Source: an uncultured Clostridia bacterium (GTDB taxonomy: Bacteria; Bacillota; Clostridia; Oscillospirales; Ruminococcaceae). Taken from it: a DNA stretch of 64,000 nt. The stretch lies in assembly GCA_947628655.1 (NCBI GenBank), contig CANRAS010000008.1, positions 42,942 through 106,941 on the forward strand. Reading direction: 5' to 3'. The position numbers and the translations under genes were made by a program. Below are positions 24,595 to 33,049 of the stretch, piece after piece; position 1 is the stretch's first letter, and each line of letters opens with the position of its first letter. The notes beneath the pieces were generated by a model, which was given only the letters and a program-made list of their open reading frames with translations, searched no databases and had not been told where the DNA came from.

Positions 24595-24920
24595 TTCACG
24601 CATTATCCGCTTTGCGGAAAACGCTGTGCACAGCGAATGGTATATAAAGTTGCCCGCCTACGGCGGGCATATTTAGATTGTCTTTAAGTCAATACGTTGT
24701 TCGCATTATCGCGCGTATGGGGCGTGGCTCAATTCAAGCGCCCCATTCCCTTATCCCGCATTAGCTTACCGCCCCGCGTCAAACGCGCCTGCTCCGCCGT
24801 ACCCGCGCCGTTTCCCGCCCGCCCGCAATTCGCCTGACGGCGAATTTGCACCGCTTGCGCGGTGCAGTTTTGCGCTCCGCGCAAAACGCGGGCTGTGTGG
24901 TACTCTCCCCGCGCGGTTCG
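24595..24920. other. Intergenic block with family B copy, no gene
   Basis: It holds a TATAGTT-type micro-repeat and CTGTGCACAG palindrome near 24595-24640, an 8-bp CCGCCTACGGCGG-type hairpin (24651-24669), the AGATTGTCTTTAAGTCA string (24674) and copy B2. Confidence 0.65.
24721..24894 (+). repeat. Family B repeat, copy B2
   Basis: It starts CGTGGCTCAATTC and ends GCGGGCT. The variable hairpin is GCACCGC paired with GCGGTGC, where B3 has GCGCCGC/GCGGCGC: both arms changed together. Confidence 0.7.
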
Positions 24921-25604
24921 CTATTTCAACAGCCTTTTAATCTCGCTTTCCGATGCCTGTGGGAGGACTTTCTTCAAGTGTTCCAAAATCAGCCGATACG
25001 ACTGTTCGGGTTCTCGCTTGTAGACATTTTCCGTGAAATCTGCTCCCATAAATTTTTCGGGCGTGGAATATTCCGCGACGCCCCAGCCGTAACGCTTGCC
25101 GTATTTGTCGGTCATATACACAAAATCGCTTGTCAGCACATAGCATTGTTCCTGCAGGCGCGTGATTATCGTGTCAAAGCCTTTTACCCCGCCTTTGCGG
25201 TAATCGCCGATTTTCTTCAGCTTTTTTGAGATTATCGGCGCGTTGTTATCGACAAGTTCAAACAAAACCTTATCCGCGTATCCCGCCAGACCGTCGTCGT
25301 AACGAGCGTCGAAATCGTAACCGTCGCGGCGGTAATTCGCGAAGTCGGGAAACCATTCCTTGCTGATGTAGACGGCTTTGCGGTTAAAGAATTTTCCGTA
25401 GGCACAGCCCGTTTTGCGGATAATTGAGCCTTTCCATTCCCAAGCGTCCCATTGTCCGCTGACTGCGGTGTACCAATGTTCGGGGGCGATGTGTTCCTCG
25501 ACGGAAAAGCCGTCAACCGCGTTTGCAAAGAACGGCAGAAAGCCGAATTTATTTATCGCTTTTATCAAGTCGTTTTCGGACTTGATGATGAAATTTGCGT
25601 TCAT
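24921..25604 (-). CDS. Conserved hypothetical protein, possibly AlkZ-related winged-helix protein
   Basis: 227 residues, soluble, rich in Trp, Tyr and Phe. Conserved-looking strings are GFLPFFANAVDGFSVEEH, WEWKGSIIRK, AYGKFFNRKAVYIS, WFPDFANYRRDGYDFDARYDD and YGWGVAEYSTPE. From memory this family is common in Clostridia and is labelled AlkZ-related in some annotations (AlkZ/YcaQ are winged-helix DNA glycosylases), but I cannot confirm this here. The ATG has an AGAGGTGA site and its own promoter; no partner gene. Confidence 0.7.
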   Translation of the reverse strand: MNANFIIKSENDLIKAINKFGFLPFFANAVDGFSVEEHIAPEHWYTAVSGQWDAWEWKGSIIRKTGCAYGKFFNRKAVYISKEWFPDFANYRRDGYDFDARYDDGLAGYADKVLFELVDNNAPIISKKLKKIGDYRKGGVKGFDTIITRLQEQCYVLTSDFVYMTDKYGKRYGWGVAEYSTPEKFMGADFTENVYKREPEQSYRLILEHLKKVLPQASESEIKRLLK

Positions 25605-25624
25605 AAAACGTCACCTCTGAGGGT

Positions 25625-25653
25625 ATTATAACATAGCTTTGAGGATTTTGCAA
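25625..25653 (-). promoter_or_regulatory. Promoter of the AlkZ-related-like gene
   Basis: Minus strand TTGCAA, 17 bp, TATAAT. Confidence 0.7.
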
Positions 25654-25689
25654 GCGGAAATATTAATTAATAAACGCCCCCCGCCCACG

Positions 25690-25742
25690 GCAGTCACCCT
25701 ATATACTATTCACTATACACTGTGCACTATAAACTGTTAAAA
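25690..25742. repeat. TATACTATTCACTATACACTG-type micro-repeat
   Basis: Imperfect 10-11-nt units (ACTATTCACTATACACTGTG) lie between two divergent promoters. Related sequence, reversed, occurs at about 15280-15310 and 24590-24640. Confidence 0.45.
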
Positions 25743-25749
25743 AAAGCCC

Positions 25750-25778
25750 TTGACTAATCGTGAAAAAAGTATTATAAT
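25750..25778 (+). promoter_or_regulatory. Promoter of secDF
   Basis: TTGACT (25750-25755), 17 bp, TATAAT (25773-25778). Confidence 0.8.
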
Positions 25779-25836
25779 AAAAAGGTATAGTTAAATAACA
25801 GGATTTGTTCAAATCTAAGAAACGGAGTGAATACTT

Positions 25837-28227
25837 TTGAAAAGAAAAATAGGAAAGCCCGCGTTCTTTGTCGTGTTTGCGCTAATCATCGTGTTTGCGG
25901 TGTTCGCTGTTATGGGTCTTAGCTACTACAACGGCGACATCAAAAAATCCGTGATACGCGGTATCGGCGATATTCGCTGGGGAATGGATATACGCGGCGG
26001 CGTCAACGCGACGTTCACCGTACCCGAAGATTACGCCGCCGAACACGAGATAACGGAGAACGACCTCAACGCGGCGAAGTCCATTCTCGAAACCCGCCTT
26101 GTCAATAAGAACATCAACGACTATAACGTCTATGTGGACAAGACGACAAACGGCGTTATCGTGCAGTTCCCGTGGCAGAGCGACGACACGTCGTTCGACC
26201 CTCAGCAGGCGGTGCGCGAAATCGGCGAAACGGCGCTGCTTACTTTCCGTGAAAAGCACGAAGTTGACGCGGACGGCAAGCCCACGGGCGATACTCTCAA
26301 CAATATTATCCTAACGGGCGATCAAGTAGCAAGAGCCACCGCCTCTCAGGAACTCAAGGACGACAACAGCGGTCAGCGCGAATGGGTCGTTATTCTTCAG
26401 TTTAAGGACGAGGGTAAGAAAGCGTTTGCCGACGCTACCGAAAAACTTTCTACAACCGAAAACCAACTTCAGGGAAACAATATAATTTCTATCTGGATGG
26501 ACGACGAGTGCATAAGCTATCCGCGCGTTTATGAAAGACTTGACGAGGAAAGCTGCCGTATAAGCGGAAGTTTTGACGAAACCTCGGCGCACGAACTTGC
26601 GGACAAGATAAACGGCGGTTCGTTGCCGTTTAAACTCGAAAACAGTTCGCTTTCGACCATATCCCCGATTTTGGGAACGGGCGCGCGCAACGCGATGGCG
26701 CTTGCGGGTCTTATAGCGTTTGTCATCATCGCGGTATTTATGATTATCTACTACAAACTCCCCGGATTTGTCGCGGTAATCGCGCTTACGGGTCAAGTCG
26801 CGGGTATGTTCGCGGCGATAACGGGTTTCTTCGGATTTAACGCCGCAAGTTCGCTGACGCTCCCCGGCATTGCGGGTATTATCCTGTCAATCGGTATGGG
26901 CGTTGACGCGAACGTTATTTCCGCCGAGCGTATCAAAGAGGAACTGAAAGCGGGGCGCACGATTGACGGTGCGCTGAAAAACGGCTTTTCGCGCGGTTTC
27001 ACGGCGATTTTGGACTCCAACCTCACGGTAATTATCGTAGCATTAATTCTAATGGCGGTGTTCGGAACGTGGTTCGGCGCGACTACCGAGGGTACGGTTT
27101 ACTCGTTCGGTTATACATTGCTTGCGGGCGTTATTATGAACTTCATAATGGCTTGCTGGGCAACCCGCCTTATGACTATAGGTTTGTCAAAATTCAAATG
27201 TTTCAGAAAGACAAGCTGTTTCGGCGTTCGGCAGTCCGAACTTGAACATTCAGACGTTGAAAAAGGCAAGGACACAGTTCAGACGATTGCCGTCAAAGCT
27301 AAAACTAACGTTGACTTTGTAGGCAAGCGCAGGATTTTCGTTATCATCTCCGCGGCGGCGTTCGTTCTGACGTTAGCGTTCTCGTTCATTCTCGGAGTGA
27401 ATGTAGACATACGCTTTAAAGGAGGAACAATACTCACCTATTCTTACGAGGGCGAGATCAGCACTAACGATATAAAAGCCACCGTTGAGGAACTCGGCAC
27501 GCCCCGTGCGACCGTCACAACGGGTACGAGTTTTACGGGCGGGCTGAATACGATAGTAGTATCGTTCGCGCAGGACGACAATATGGACGGCGAAATGCTC
27601 GAAAAGGTTTCGGATACGCTGACGGAAGTTTACGCGGACAACAGCGTTGAAAACATAGACACAACGAACGTATCTGCGGCGGCAGGTTCGCAGTTTCTTA
27701 TCTCGTGCGTAATCGCGGTGACTGCGGCGTTTGTTCTGCTCGTAATCTACATTGCGTTCAGATTTAAGAAGATAGGCGGCTGGAGCGCGGGTATAATCGC
27801 GATAGTCTGCCTGCTCCACGACGTTATATTGACCTACGCCGTGTATATTTTCGCGGGAATGTCGCTCGACTCCAACTTTATGGCGGTAATCTTAACATTG
27901 CTCGGCTATTCGATAAACAATACGATTATCATATACGACCGTCTGCGTGAAAACCGCGCGAAATACGGCAAGGATTTCTCCGACCGCGAACTTGTTAATC
28001 TTTCGATAAACCAAACGCTCTCGCGTTCGATAATCACGACCGCGACGACCGTCACGGCGATGATTTCGATTGCGGTCGTATGCCTATTGCAGGGCGTAAC
28101 GTCGATACTCAGCTTTGCGATACCGCTGGCGTTCGGTATGCTTGTAGGTTTCTATTCATCGCTCTGCCTTGCAGGTCCGCTGTGGATTTGGCATCAGGAG
28201 CGCAAAGCTAAGAGGAAGAAAGCGTAG
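25837..28227 (+). CDS. secDF: SecD-SecF fusion protein (protein export membrane protein)
   Basis: SecDF uses the proton motive force to help complete translocation. One N-terminal membrane helix and the RWGMDIRGGV motif open the SecD half (about 1-445), with a periplasmic-type P1 domain and a six-helix bundle (GMGVDANVISAERIKEEL). The SecF half starts near residue 475 and contains DIRFKGGTILTYSYEG and a second bundle (LLGYSINNTIIIYDRLREN). Length 796 aa. The start is TTG with a CGGAG site; no ATG is well placed. It is a fusion, as in Bacillus, rather than two genes. Confidence 0.94.
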   Translation: MKRKIGKPAFFVVFALIIVFAVFAVMGLSYYNGDIKKSVIRGIGDIRWGMDIRGGVNATFTVPEDYAAEHEITENDLNAAKSILETRLVNKNINDYNVYVDKTTNGVIVQFPWQSDDTSFDPQQAVREIGETALLTFREKHEVDADGKPTGDTLNNIILTGDQVARATASQELKDDNSGQREWVVILQFKDEGKKAFADATEKLSTTENQLQGNNIISIWMDDECISYPRVYERLDEESCRISGSFDETSAHELADKINGGSLPFKLENSSLSTISPILGTGARNAMALAGLIAFVIIAVFMIIYYKLPGFVAVIALTGQVAGMFAAITGFFGFNAASSLTLPGIAGIILSIGMGVDANVISAERIKEELKAGRTIDGALKNGFSRGFTAILDSNLTVIIVALILMAVFGTWFGATTEGTVYSFGYTLLAGVIMNFIMACWATRLMTIGLSKFKCFRKTSCFGVRQSELEHSDVEKGKDTVQTIAVKAKTNVDFVGKRRIFVIISAAAFVLTLAFSFILGVNVDIRFKGGTILTYSYEGEISTNDIKATVEELGTPRATVTTGTSFTGGLNTIVVSFAQDDNMDGEMLEKVSDTLTEVYADNSVENIDTTNVSAAAGSQFLISCVIAVTAAFVLLVIYIAFRFKKIGGWSAGIIAIVCLLHDVILTYAVYIFAGMSLDSNFMAVILTLLGYSINNTIIIYDRLRENRAKYGKDFSDRELVNLSINQTLSRSIITTATTVTAMISIAVVCLLQGVTSILSFAIPLAFGMLVGFYSSLCLAGPLWIWHQERKAKRKKA

Positions 28228-28313
28228 AAGAAGTAAGAGGTTAGAGGTAAGAGGTAAGCGAGCAATCCGCTATGCGGATTGCCCTAGCGCGGGCGTTCGC
28301 CCGCGCATTTTGT
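28226..28313 (+). terminator. Post-secDF module: short repeats and two hairpins
   Basis: A TTAGAGGTAAGAGG run is followed by an AATCCGC/GCGGATT hairpin (28264-28280) and a 9-bp GCGCGGGCG hairpin (28287-28306) ending in ATTTTGTTG. The last is the probable terminator. Confidence 0.65.
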
Positions 28314-28326
28314 TGTGGAGTACGCG

Positions 28327-28660
28327 CCGTAAACCGCCCCGCCGTAGGCAATTGAAAGTTTCGCCAGCCTTTTCAAAGGCTGCGGGAGTCCAGAGGGCGG
28401 GTTGACCGCAAGCGGTCAACGCTAGCCCTGCGATAGAGGGCTTTCCCCTTGCGCGTAGTGGAGCGCACGAAGTGCGCGGAACGGTCGGACTAAAGCAACT
28501 GTATTGTGAGCGGACTGCCAGTGGCAGTCCGCTCACCGTGTCCACCTAGAGTGGTTTCGCAGGCTCTTCACGGTTTGCCGTCGTTTGGCGTAGCCAAACG
28601 TCCCCGCCGACAGGCGGGGTGAAATTCGCGACAGCGAATTTCAGACGGCAAACCGTCGCG
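28327..28660 (+). repeat. Family A structured repeat, copy A3
   Basis: The head, CAGCC/GGCTG stem, GCGATAG loop and GTGAGCGGACTGCC hairpin are present. The central part is altered: after CCAGAGGGC a different hairpin (GTTGACCGC arm) replaces about 100 bp. It ends with an AAATTCGC hairpin and the inverted string ACGGCAAACCGT. Confidence 0.75.
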
Positions 28661-28729
28661 TTTTCGAGTGCACCGCGATAAGGGGGCGCGGTGAGCCAAA
28701 GCTACCTCACCGCCGTAAACGCGCGTTCG

Positions 28730-28901
28730 GCGTGGCTCAATTCAAGCGCCCCGCGCCCTTATCCCGCGTACCGCAGCCGTCCCGCGTCAAACGCGCCTGC
28801 GCCGCCGTGTACGCGCCGTTGCCCGACCGCCCGCAATTCGCCTGCGGCGAATTTGCGCCGCTGTCGCGGCGCAGTTTTGCGCTCCGCGCAAAACGCGGGC
28901 T
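28730..28901 (+). repeat. Family B repeat, copy B3
   Basis: It directly follows A3 through a 70-bp linker, giving the same A-then-B order as the reversed block at 11692-12484. Confidence 0.7.
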
Positions 28902-29055
28902 ATGCGGCGAGGGGTTGCTTTACAGCGGTTGCGTGGCTTTGGGTTAGTGGTTCACGGCGCGCCTTTGGCAGCTTTTCCTCGCGCTCTCCCTCTTTCCCCC
29001 TTGCGGGGGGGAATTCGGTCGGGCGCGGGAAAAGCTGCACGGGTGGGGTTGATAA

Positions 29056-29166
29056 CAGCCGCCTTACGGCGGCTGTTTGTTTCGCCGCTGCGCGGCGACA
29101 CGGGGCTCTGCCCCGTGACCCCGCAGCCTTTGAAAAGGCTGGCGAAACTTTTACTTGCCTACGGCG
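29056..29166 (-). repeat. Family A repeat, copy A4 (head end only, reversed)
   Basis: Only the head third survives: GCCTACGGCG, the GGCTG stem, a shorter CACGGGGC stem and a CGCCGC hairpin, preceded by a GCCGCC/GGCGGC hairpin. Confidence 0.7.
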
Positions 29167-29190
29167 AGAGCAATTGCGTGACTTTTGCTC

Positions 29191-29219
29191 TTGACAAACT
29201 ACCGCTCCCCGTGTATAAT
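29191..29219 (+). promoter_or_regulatory. Promoter of glmS
   Basis: TTGACA (29191-29196), 17 bp, TATAAT (29214-29219). The leader of about 68 nt holds a GCGGG-CGAA-CCCGC hairpin (29239-29252) and is too short for a glmS ribozyme. Confidence 0.85.
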
Positions 29220-29293
29220 AAGAATAGCAACGAATAAAGCGGGCGAACCCGCGAATATATTGTAAACAAATAATTCGTAAAGGGGAAAATATT

Positions 29294-31123
29294 ATGTGCG
29301 GAATTGTTGGTTACTTAGGGGCGCGCGACTGCACGGAAGTCTTAATGGACGGTCTGGAAAAACTTGAGTACCGCGGCTACGACAGCGCGGGAATTGCAGT
29401 CTTTGAGAATAATGAAATAAAAACCGTGAAAACGCGCGGTAAGCTCTCCCAAATGAAAAATAAACTCGAAACCGAGGGCAAGCCCGTCGGACATTGCGGA
29501 ATAGGGCATACCCGCTGGGCAACACACGGCGAGCCGTCCGACGTCAATTCGCACCCGCATTCCAACGGGCGCGTGACTATCGTCCATAACGGGATAATCG
29601 AAAATTACGCCGAACTCAAAGAGTTCTTGACGGAGCAAGGCTACACGTTCTTGTCGCAAACCGACAGCGAGGCGGTCGCCTGCCTGCTTGATTACTATTA
29701 TTCGGAAAGAAACCCGCTCCACGCGATAACCGAAACGCTGAAAGAACTCCGCGGAAGTTACGCTTTGGGCATAATCTTCAAGGATTTCCCCGAACGAGTA
29801 TACGCGGCACGCCGCGGAAGTCCGCTTATCGTCGGGGTCGGCGACGGCGAAAGTTTCATAGCAAGCGATATTCCCGCGTTTTTGAAATATACGAAAGATT
29901 ATGTCTTGCTTGACGATGATGAAATAGTACGCCTTGACAAGGACGGCGCGAAGTTTTTCGACCTGCACGGCTTGCCCGTGAAAAAGGAAACGCAGACCGC
30001 CGAATGGGACGTGGAACAGGCGCAGAAATGCGGTTTCCCGCACTATATGCTCAAAGAAATCCACGAACAGCCCGAAGTCGTACAGAAAACGCTTGACAGT
30101 CTGACAAGCGAGGGCGTTCCCGATTTTTCGGAAATCGGACTTACCGATGAAATGTTACGCGGCGTAGGCAGGGTTTTCATAACGGCATGCGGCACGGCGA
30201 TGTATGCGGGGATAGTCGGGAAGTACGCGATAGAAAAAGTCGCGCGCGTACCCGTGGCGGTGGAAATCGCAAGCGAATTTCGCTATATGAACCCCATTCT
30301 GAACGCCGAAGATTTGGTTATCGTAGTGTCGCAGTCGGGGGAAACCGCCGACACAAAAGCGGCGCTGGAACTTGCCAAATCGCGCGGCGCGAAAACTCTC
30401 GCCGTTGTGAACGTCAAGTATTCGGCAATCGCGCGGCTTGCGGATATGTGCGTAAACACGCTTGCAGGTCCCGAAATAGCGGTCGCGTCAACAAAGGCGT
30501 ATTCCGTTCAAATCGTTTCGCTGTATCTTTTGGCGTTCCGCTTTGCGTATGCAAGGGGAGCGATTTCCGAAAGCGAAATGAAACGCCTGACTTCTCTGTT
30601 AGAACAAACTCCGCAGGCGATAAGCCGTGTTATTGAACGCTCCGACGAATGTCAATTCGCAGCGTCACAGCTTATCAACACGGAAACGCTGTTTTTCATT
30701 GGTCGCGGGTTTGACTATGCGCTGTCGCTTGAGGGTTCGCTTAAACTGAAAGAAATTTCCTACATACATTCCGAGGCATATGCGGCGGGGGAACTCAAAC
30801 ACGGTACGATTTCACTTATAGAGCAGAACACCCCCGTTATTACGATAGCAACACAACGGCATATACTCGAAAAGACTATCAGCAATATGGAGGAAGTAAA
30901 AGCGCGCGGCGCGTATATCATAGCGATTTGCCGCAAGGGAACGATGTTCGCGGAGGGTTCTGTTGACCTTAAACTTGAATTGGATTTCGGCGATTTGGAC
31001 GATATGCTCGTTCCCCTGCCGACGGTCTGCGCGTTACAGCTTATCGCGTACTATTCGAGCGTCCTGCGCGGCAACGACCCCGACAAGCCGAGGAATTTGG
31101 CGAAGTCCGTGACGACGGAGTAA
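29294..31123 (+). CDS. glmS: Glutamine-fructose-6-phosphate aminotransferase (isomerizing)
   Basis: Makes glucosamine-6-phosphate for peptidoglycan. The N-terminal glutaminase starts MCGIVGYLGARD with Cys2 as nucleophile and contains GHTRWATHG. Two SIS sugar-isomerase domains follow (GTAMYAGIVGKYAIEK, SQSGETADT; then GRGFDYALSLEGSLKLKEISYIHSEAY), ending in the conserved PRNLAKSVTTE. Length 609 aa is standard. The ribosome site is AAAGGGG. It is monocistronic. Confidence 0.97.
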   Translation: MCGIVGYLGARDCTEVLMDGLEKLEYRGYDSAGIAVFENNEIKTVKTRGKLSQMKNKLETEGKPVGHCGIGHTRWATHGEPSDVNSHPHSNGRVTIVHNGIIENYAELKEFLTEQGYTFLSQTDSEAVACLLDYYYSERNPLHAITETLKELRGSYALGIIFKDFPERVYAARRGSPLIVGVGDGESFIASDIPAFLKYTKDYVLLDDDEIVRLDKDGAKFFDLHGLPVKKETQTAEWDVEQAQKCGFPHYMLKEIHEQPEVVQKTLDSLTSEGVPDFSEIGLTDEMLRGVGRVFITACGTAMYAGIVGKYAIEKVARVPVAVEIASEFRYMNPILNAEDLVIVVSQSGETADTKAALELAKSRGAKTLAVVNVKYSAIARLADMCVNTLAGPEIAVASTKAYSVQIVSLYLLAFRFAYARGAISESEMKRLTSLLEQTPQAISRVIERSDECQFAASQLINTETLFFIGRGFDYALSLEGSLKLKEISYIHSEAYAAGELKHGTISLIEQNTPVITIATQRHILEKTISNMEEVKARGAYIIAICRKGTMFAEGSVDLKLELDFGDLDDMLVPLPTVCALQLIAYYSSVLRGNDPDKPRNLAKSVTTE

Positions 31124-31220
31124 ATAGAGAATAGCGGTTAGAGGTAAGAGGTTAGAGGTAAGAAGTCGGGCAATCCGCAGAGCGGATTGTTCTAGCGCGG
31201 GCTTATGCCCGCGCATTTTT
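31124..31220 (+). terminator. Post-glmS module: short repeats, two hairpins, terminator
   Basis: A TTAGAGGTAAGAGG run, an AATCCGC/GCGGATT hairpin (31172-31188) and an 8-bp GCGCGGGC hairpin (31195-31214) with an ATTTTT tail. The order is the same as after secDF. Confidence 0.75.
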
Positions 31221-31284
31221 CGTGGCTCCGCGCCCGCCCCCGCGCTCCCCGACTAACTGCTAACAACTATTCTCTAAAAACTAC

Positions 31285-31313
31285 TTGCAAACCCCGCCAA
31301 GATATGTTATAAT
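31285..31313 (+). promoter_or_regulatory. Promoter of the agcS-mcp-galM unit
   Basis: TTGCAA (31285-31290), 17 bp, TATAAT (31308-31313). Confidence 0.75.
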
Positions 31314-31384
31314 TATTATGTGAAAGCATTTTTCGCGGGGTTTCCGCGGGGGTGTTTCAAAAACAAAATATTCGAGGTGAAACA

Positions 31385-33013
31385 ATGTATCTTTCGTCAA
31401 TGCTCATCGAAATGGGCGAGGCGGCGGCGGAAAAAGCGCCGTCTGTCGCTGATAAAATTGCTGAAGTGAACAGCGCAATAGGCGATTTCGTCTGGACGAA
31501 TATGGGTCTTATCCTGCTTATCAGCGCGGGAATAATTCTCACTTGCGTTACTAAGTTCTTTCAGGTATCGCACTTAAAAACATGGTGGATGAATACCATA
31601 GGCGGTCTGTTCTCGAAGAAAAGCAAAGCGCGCAGGAATAAGGAAAGCGGTTCTGTATCGCAGTTTCAGGCGCTGTGTACCGCGCTTGCCGCTACGATAG
31701 GCACGGGCAATATCGCGGGTGTCGCGGCGGCTATCTGCATAGGCGGTCCGGGCGCGGTGTTCTGGATGTGGATTGCCGCGTTTTTCGGAATGATGACAAA
31801 CTTCTCCGAAAATATCCTCGGTATCTACTATCGCCGAAAAAATTCCGAGGGCGAATGGTGCGGCGGCGCGATGTACTACCTGCATGACGGGCTTGGCGGG
31901 TACAAGCATTGTAAAGTCGTGGGAAGAGTTCTCGCTTGTATGTTCTCCGTGTTCGCCGTACTCGCAAGCTTCGGCATAGGAAATATGGGGCAGATAAACA
32001 AGATAGTCATTAATCTCGACAACGTTCTCCCGAAAAGCGTCGATTTAGGAATAGCGTTCGGCGATGTGAAGTGGACGCACCTTATAATGGGCGTTGTGCT
32101 GATGATTTTGGGCGGGCTGATTATCCTCGGCGGACTGAAACGCATAGCGTCCTTTGCGGAAAAAGTCGTGCCGTTTATGGCTTGCGCTTACATACTCGGC
32201 TGTCTTGTCATCTTCGTTATGAATTTCCAGAACCTCGGCGCAATATTCGGCAGTATCTTCAAGTTCGCGTTCGGCATTAACGCTGTCGCGGGCGGTGTTG
32301 CGGGCGTTACGGTTAAAACCGTGATAACCCAAGGCTGTAAGCGCGGAGTTTTCTCGAACGAGGCGGGTCTTGGTTCTTCGGTAATGGTTCACAGCGCGTC
32401 AAACGTCCGCGAACCTGTAAAACAAGGTATGTGGGGCATTTTCGAGGTTTTCGCGGATACGATAGTAGTCTGCACAATGACCGCTGTTGTAGTTTTGTCA
32501 AGCGGGAAAATCGACCTTGCAACGGGCGCTGTCGCGGAGGGTACGAACGACGCGACGCTCGTAGCGGAAAGTTTCGGCAGTTATTTCGGCACATTCGGCA
32601 CGGTGTTTGTAAGCGTTGCGCTGCTGCTTTTCGCGTTCACTACCGTTATCGGCTGGTCGCATTACGGCTCGAAGTCGTTTGAGTATCTTTTCGGCACGAA
32701 AGCCGCAAAGGGCTATAAAATCTTCTTCGTTCTGATGATGGTGTCGGGCGCTGTTATGACAAGTTCTCTCGCGTGGGATATTTCCGACACGTTCAACGGG
32801 CTGATGATGGTGCCGAACCTTATCGGCGTTCTCGCGCTCCTGCCCGTTATTATAAAACTTACGAAAAACTTTGTTGACAGGCGAATAAAGCACAAGGACG
32901 TTGAACCAATGCTGTCGTTCGACCCCGAAATTCAGGCGGCGCACGCAAAGGACGTAGAGCTTGAAGAGCAGGAGGAAAACGCAGAACTCGTTTCTGCCAA
33001 CAGCGAACAGTAA
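31385..33013 (+). CDS. Sodium:alanine/glycine symporter (AGCS family)
   Basis: A polytopic membrane protein (542 aa) importing alanine or glycine with Na+. Family strings are visible: ALAATIGTGNIAGVAAAICIGGPGAVFWMW, SENILGIYYR and GCKRGVFSNEAGLGSS. About ten to eleven membrane helices are evident. The C-terminus is acidic and soluble. The ATG at 31385 has a GAGGTGA site; an upstream in-frame ATG has none. The chemoreceptor gene follows 36 bp downstream without a terminator. Confidence 0.93.
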   Translation: MYLSSMLIEMGEAAAEKAPSVADKIAEVNSAIGDFVWTNMGLILLISAGIILTCVTKFFQVSHLKTWWMNTIGGLFSKKSKARRNKESGSVSQFQALCTALAATIGTGNIAGVAAAICIGGPGAVFWMWIAAFFGMMTNFSENILGIYYRRKNSEGEWCGGAMYYLHDGLGGYKHCKVVGRVLACMFSVFAVLASFGIGNMGQINKIVINLDNVLPKSVDLGIAFGDVKWTHLIMGVVLMILGGLIILGGLKRIASFAEKVVPFMACAYILGCLVIFVMNFQNLGAIFGSIFKFAFGINAVAGGVAGVTVKTVITQGCKRGVFSNEAGLGSSVMVHSASNVREPVKQGMWGIFEVFADTIVVCTMTAVVVLSSGKIDLATGAVAEGTNDATLVAESFGSYFGTFGTVFVSVALLLFAFTTVIGWSHYGSKSFEYLFGTKAAKGYKIFFVLMMVSGAVMTSSLAWDISDTFNGLMMVPNLIGVLALLPVIIKLTKNFVDRRIKHKDVEPMLSFDPEIQAAHAKDVELEEQEENAELVSANSEQ

Positions 33014-33049
33014 AAATAAAAGATAAAACCATAAAGAGAGGTATTATCA

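Noticed and set aside
28691..29237. Open frames across family B and A4
   Set aside because: Translations are Arg/Pro/Ala-rich read-throughs of hairpins; frames differ among copies.
29226..29293. glmS ribozyme upstream of glmS
   Set aside because: The leader is only about 68 nt with one small hairpin; the ribozyme needs about 150 nt.
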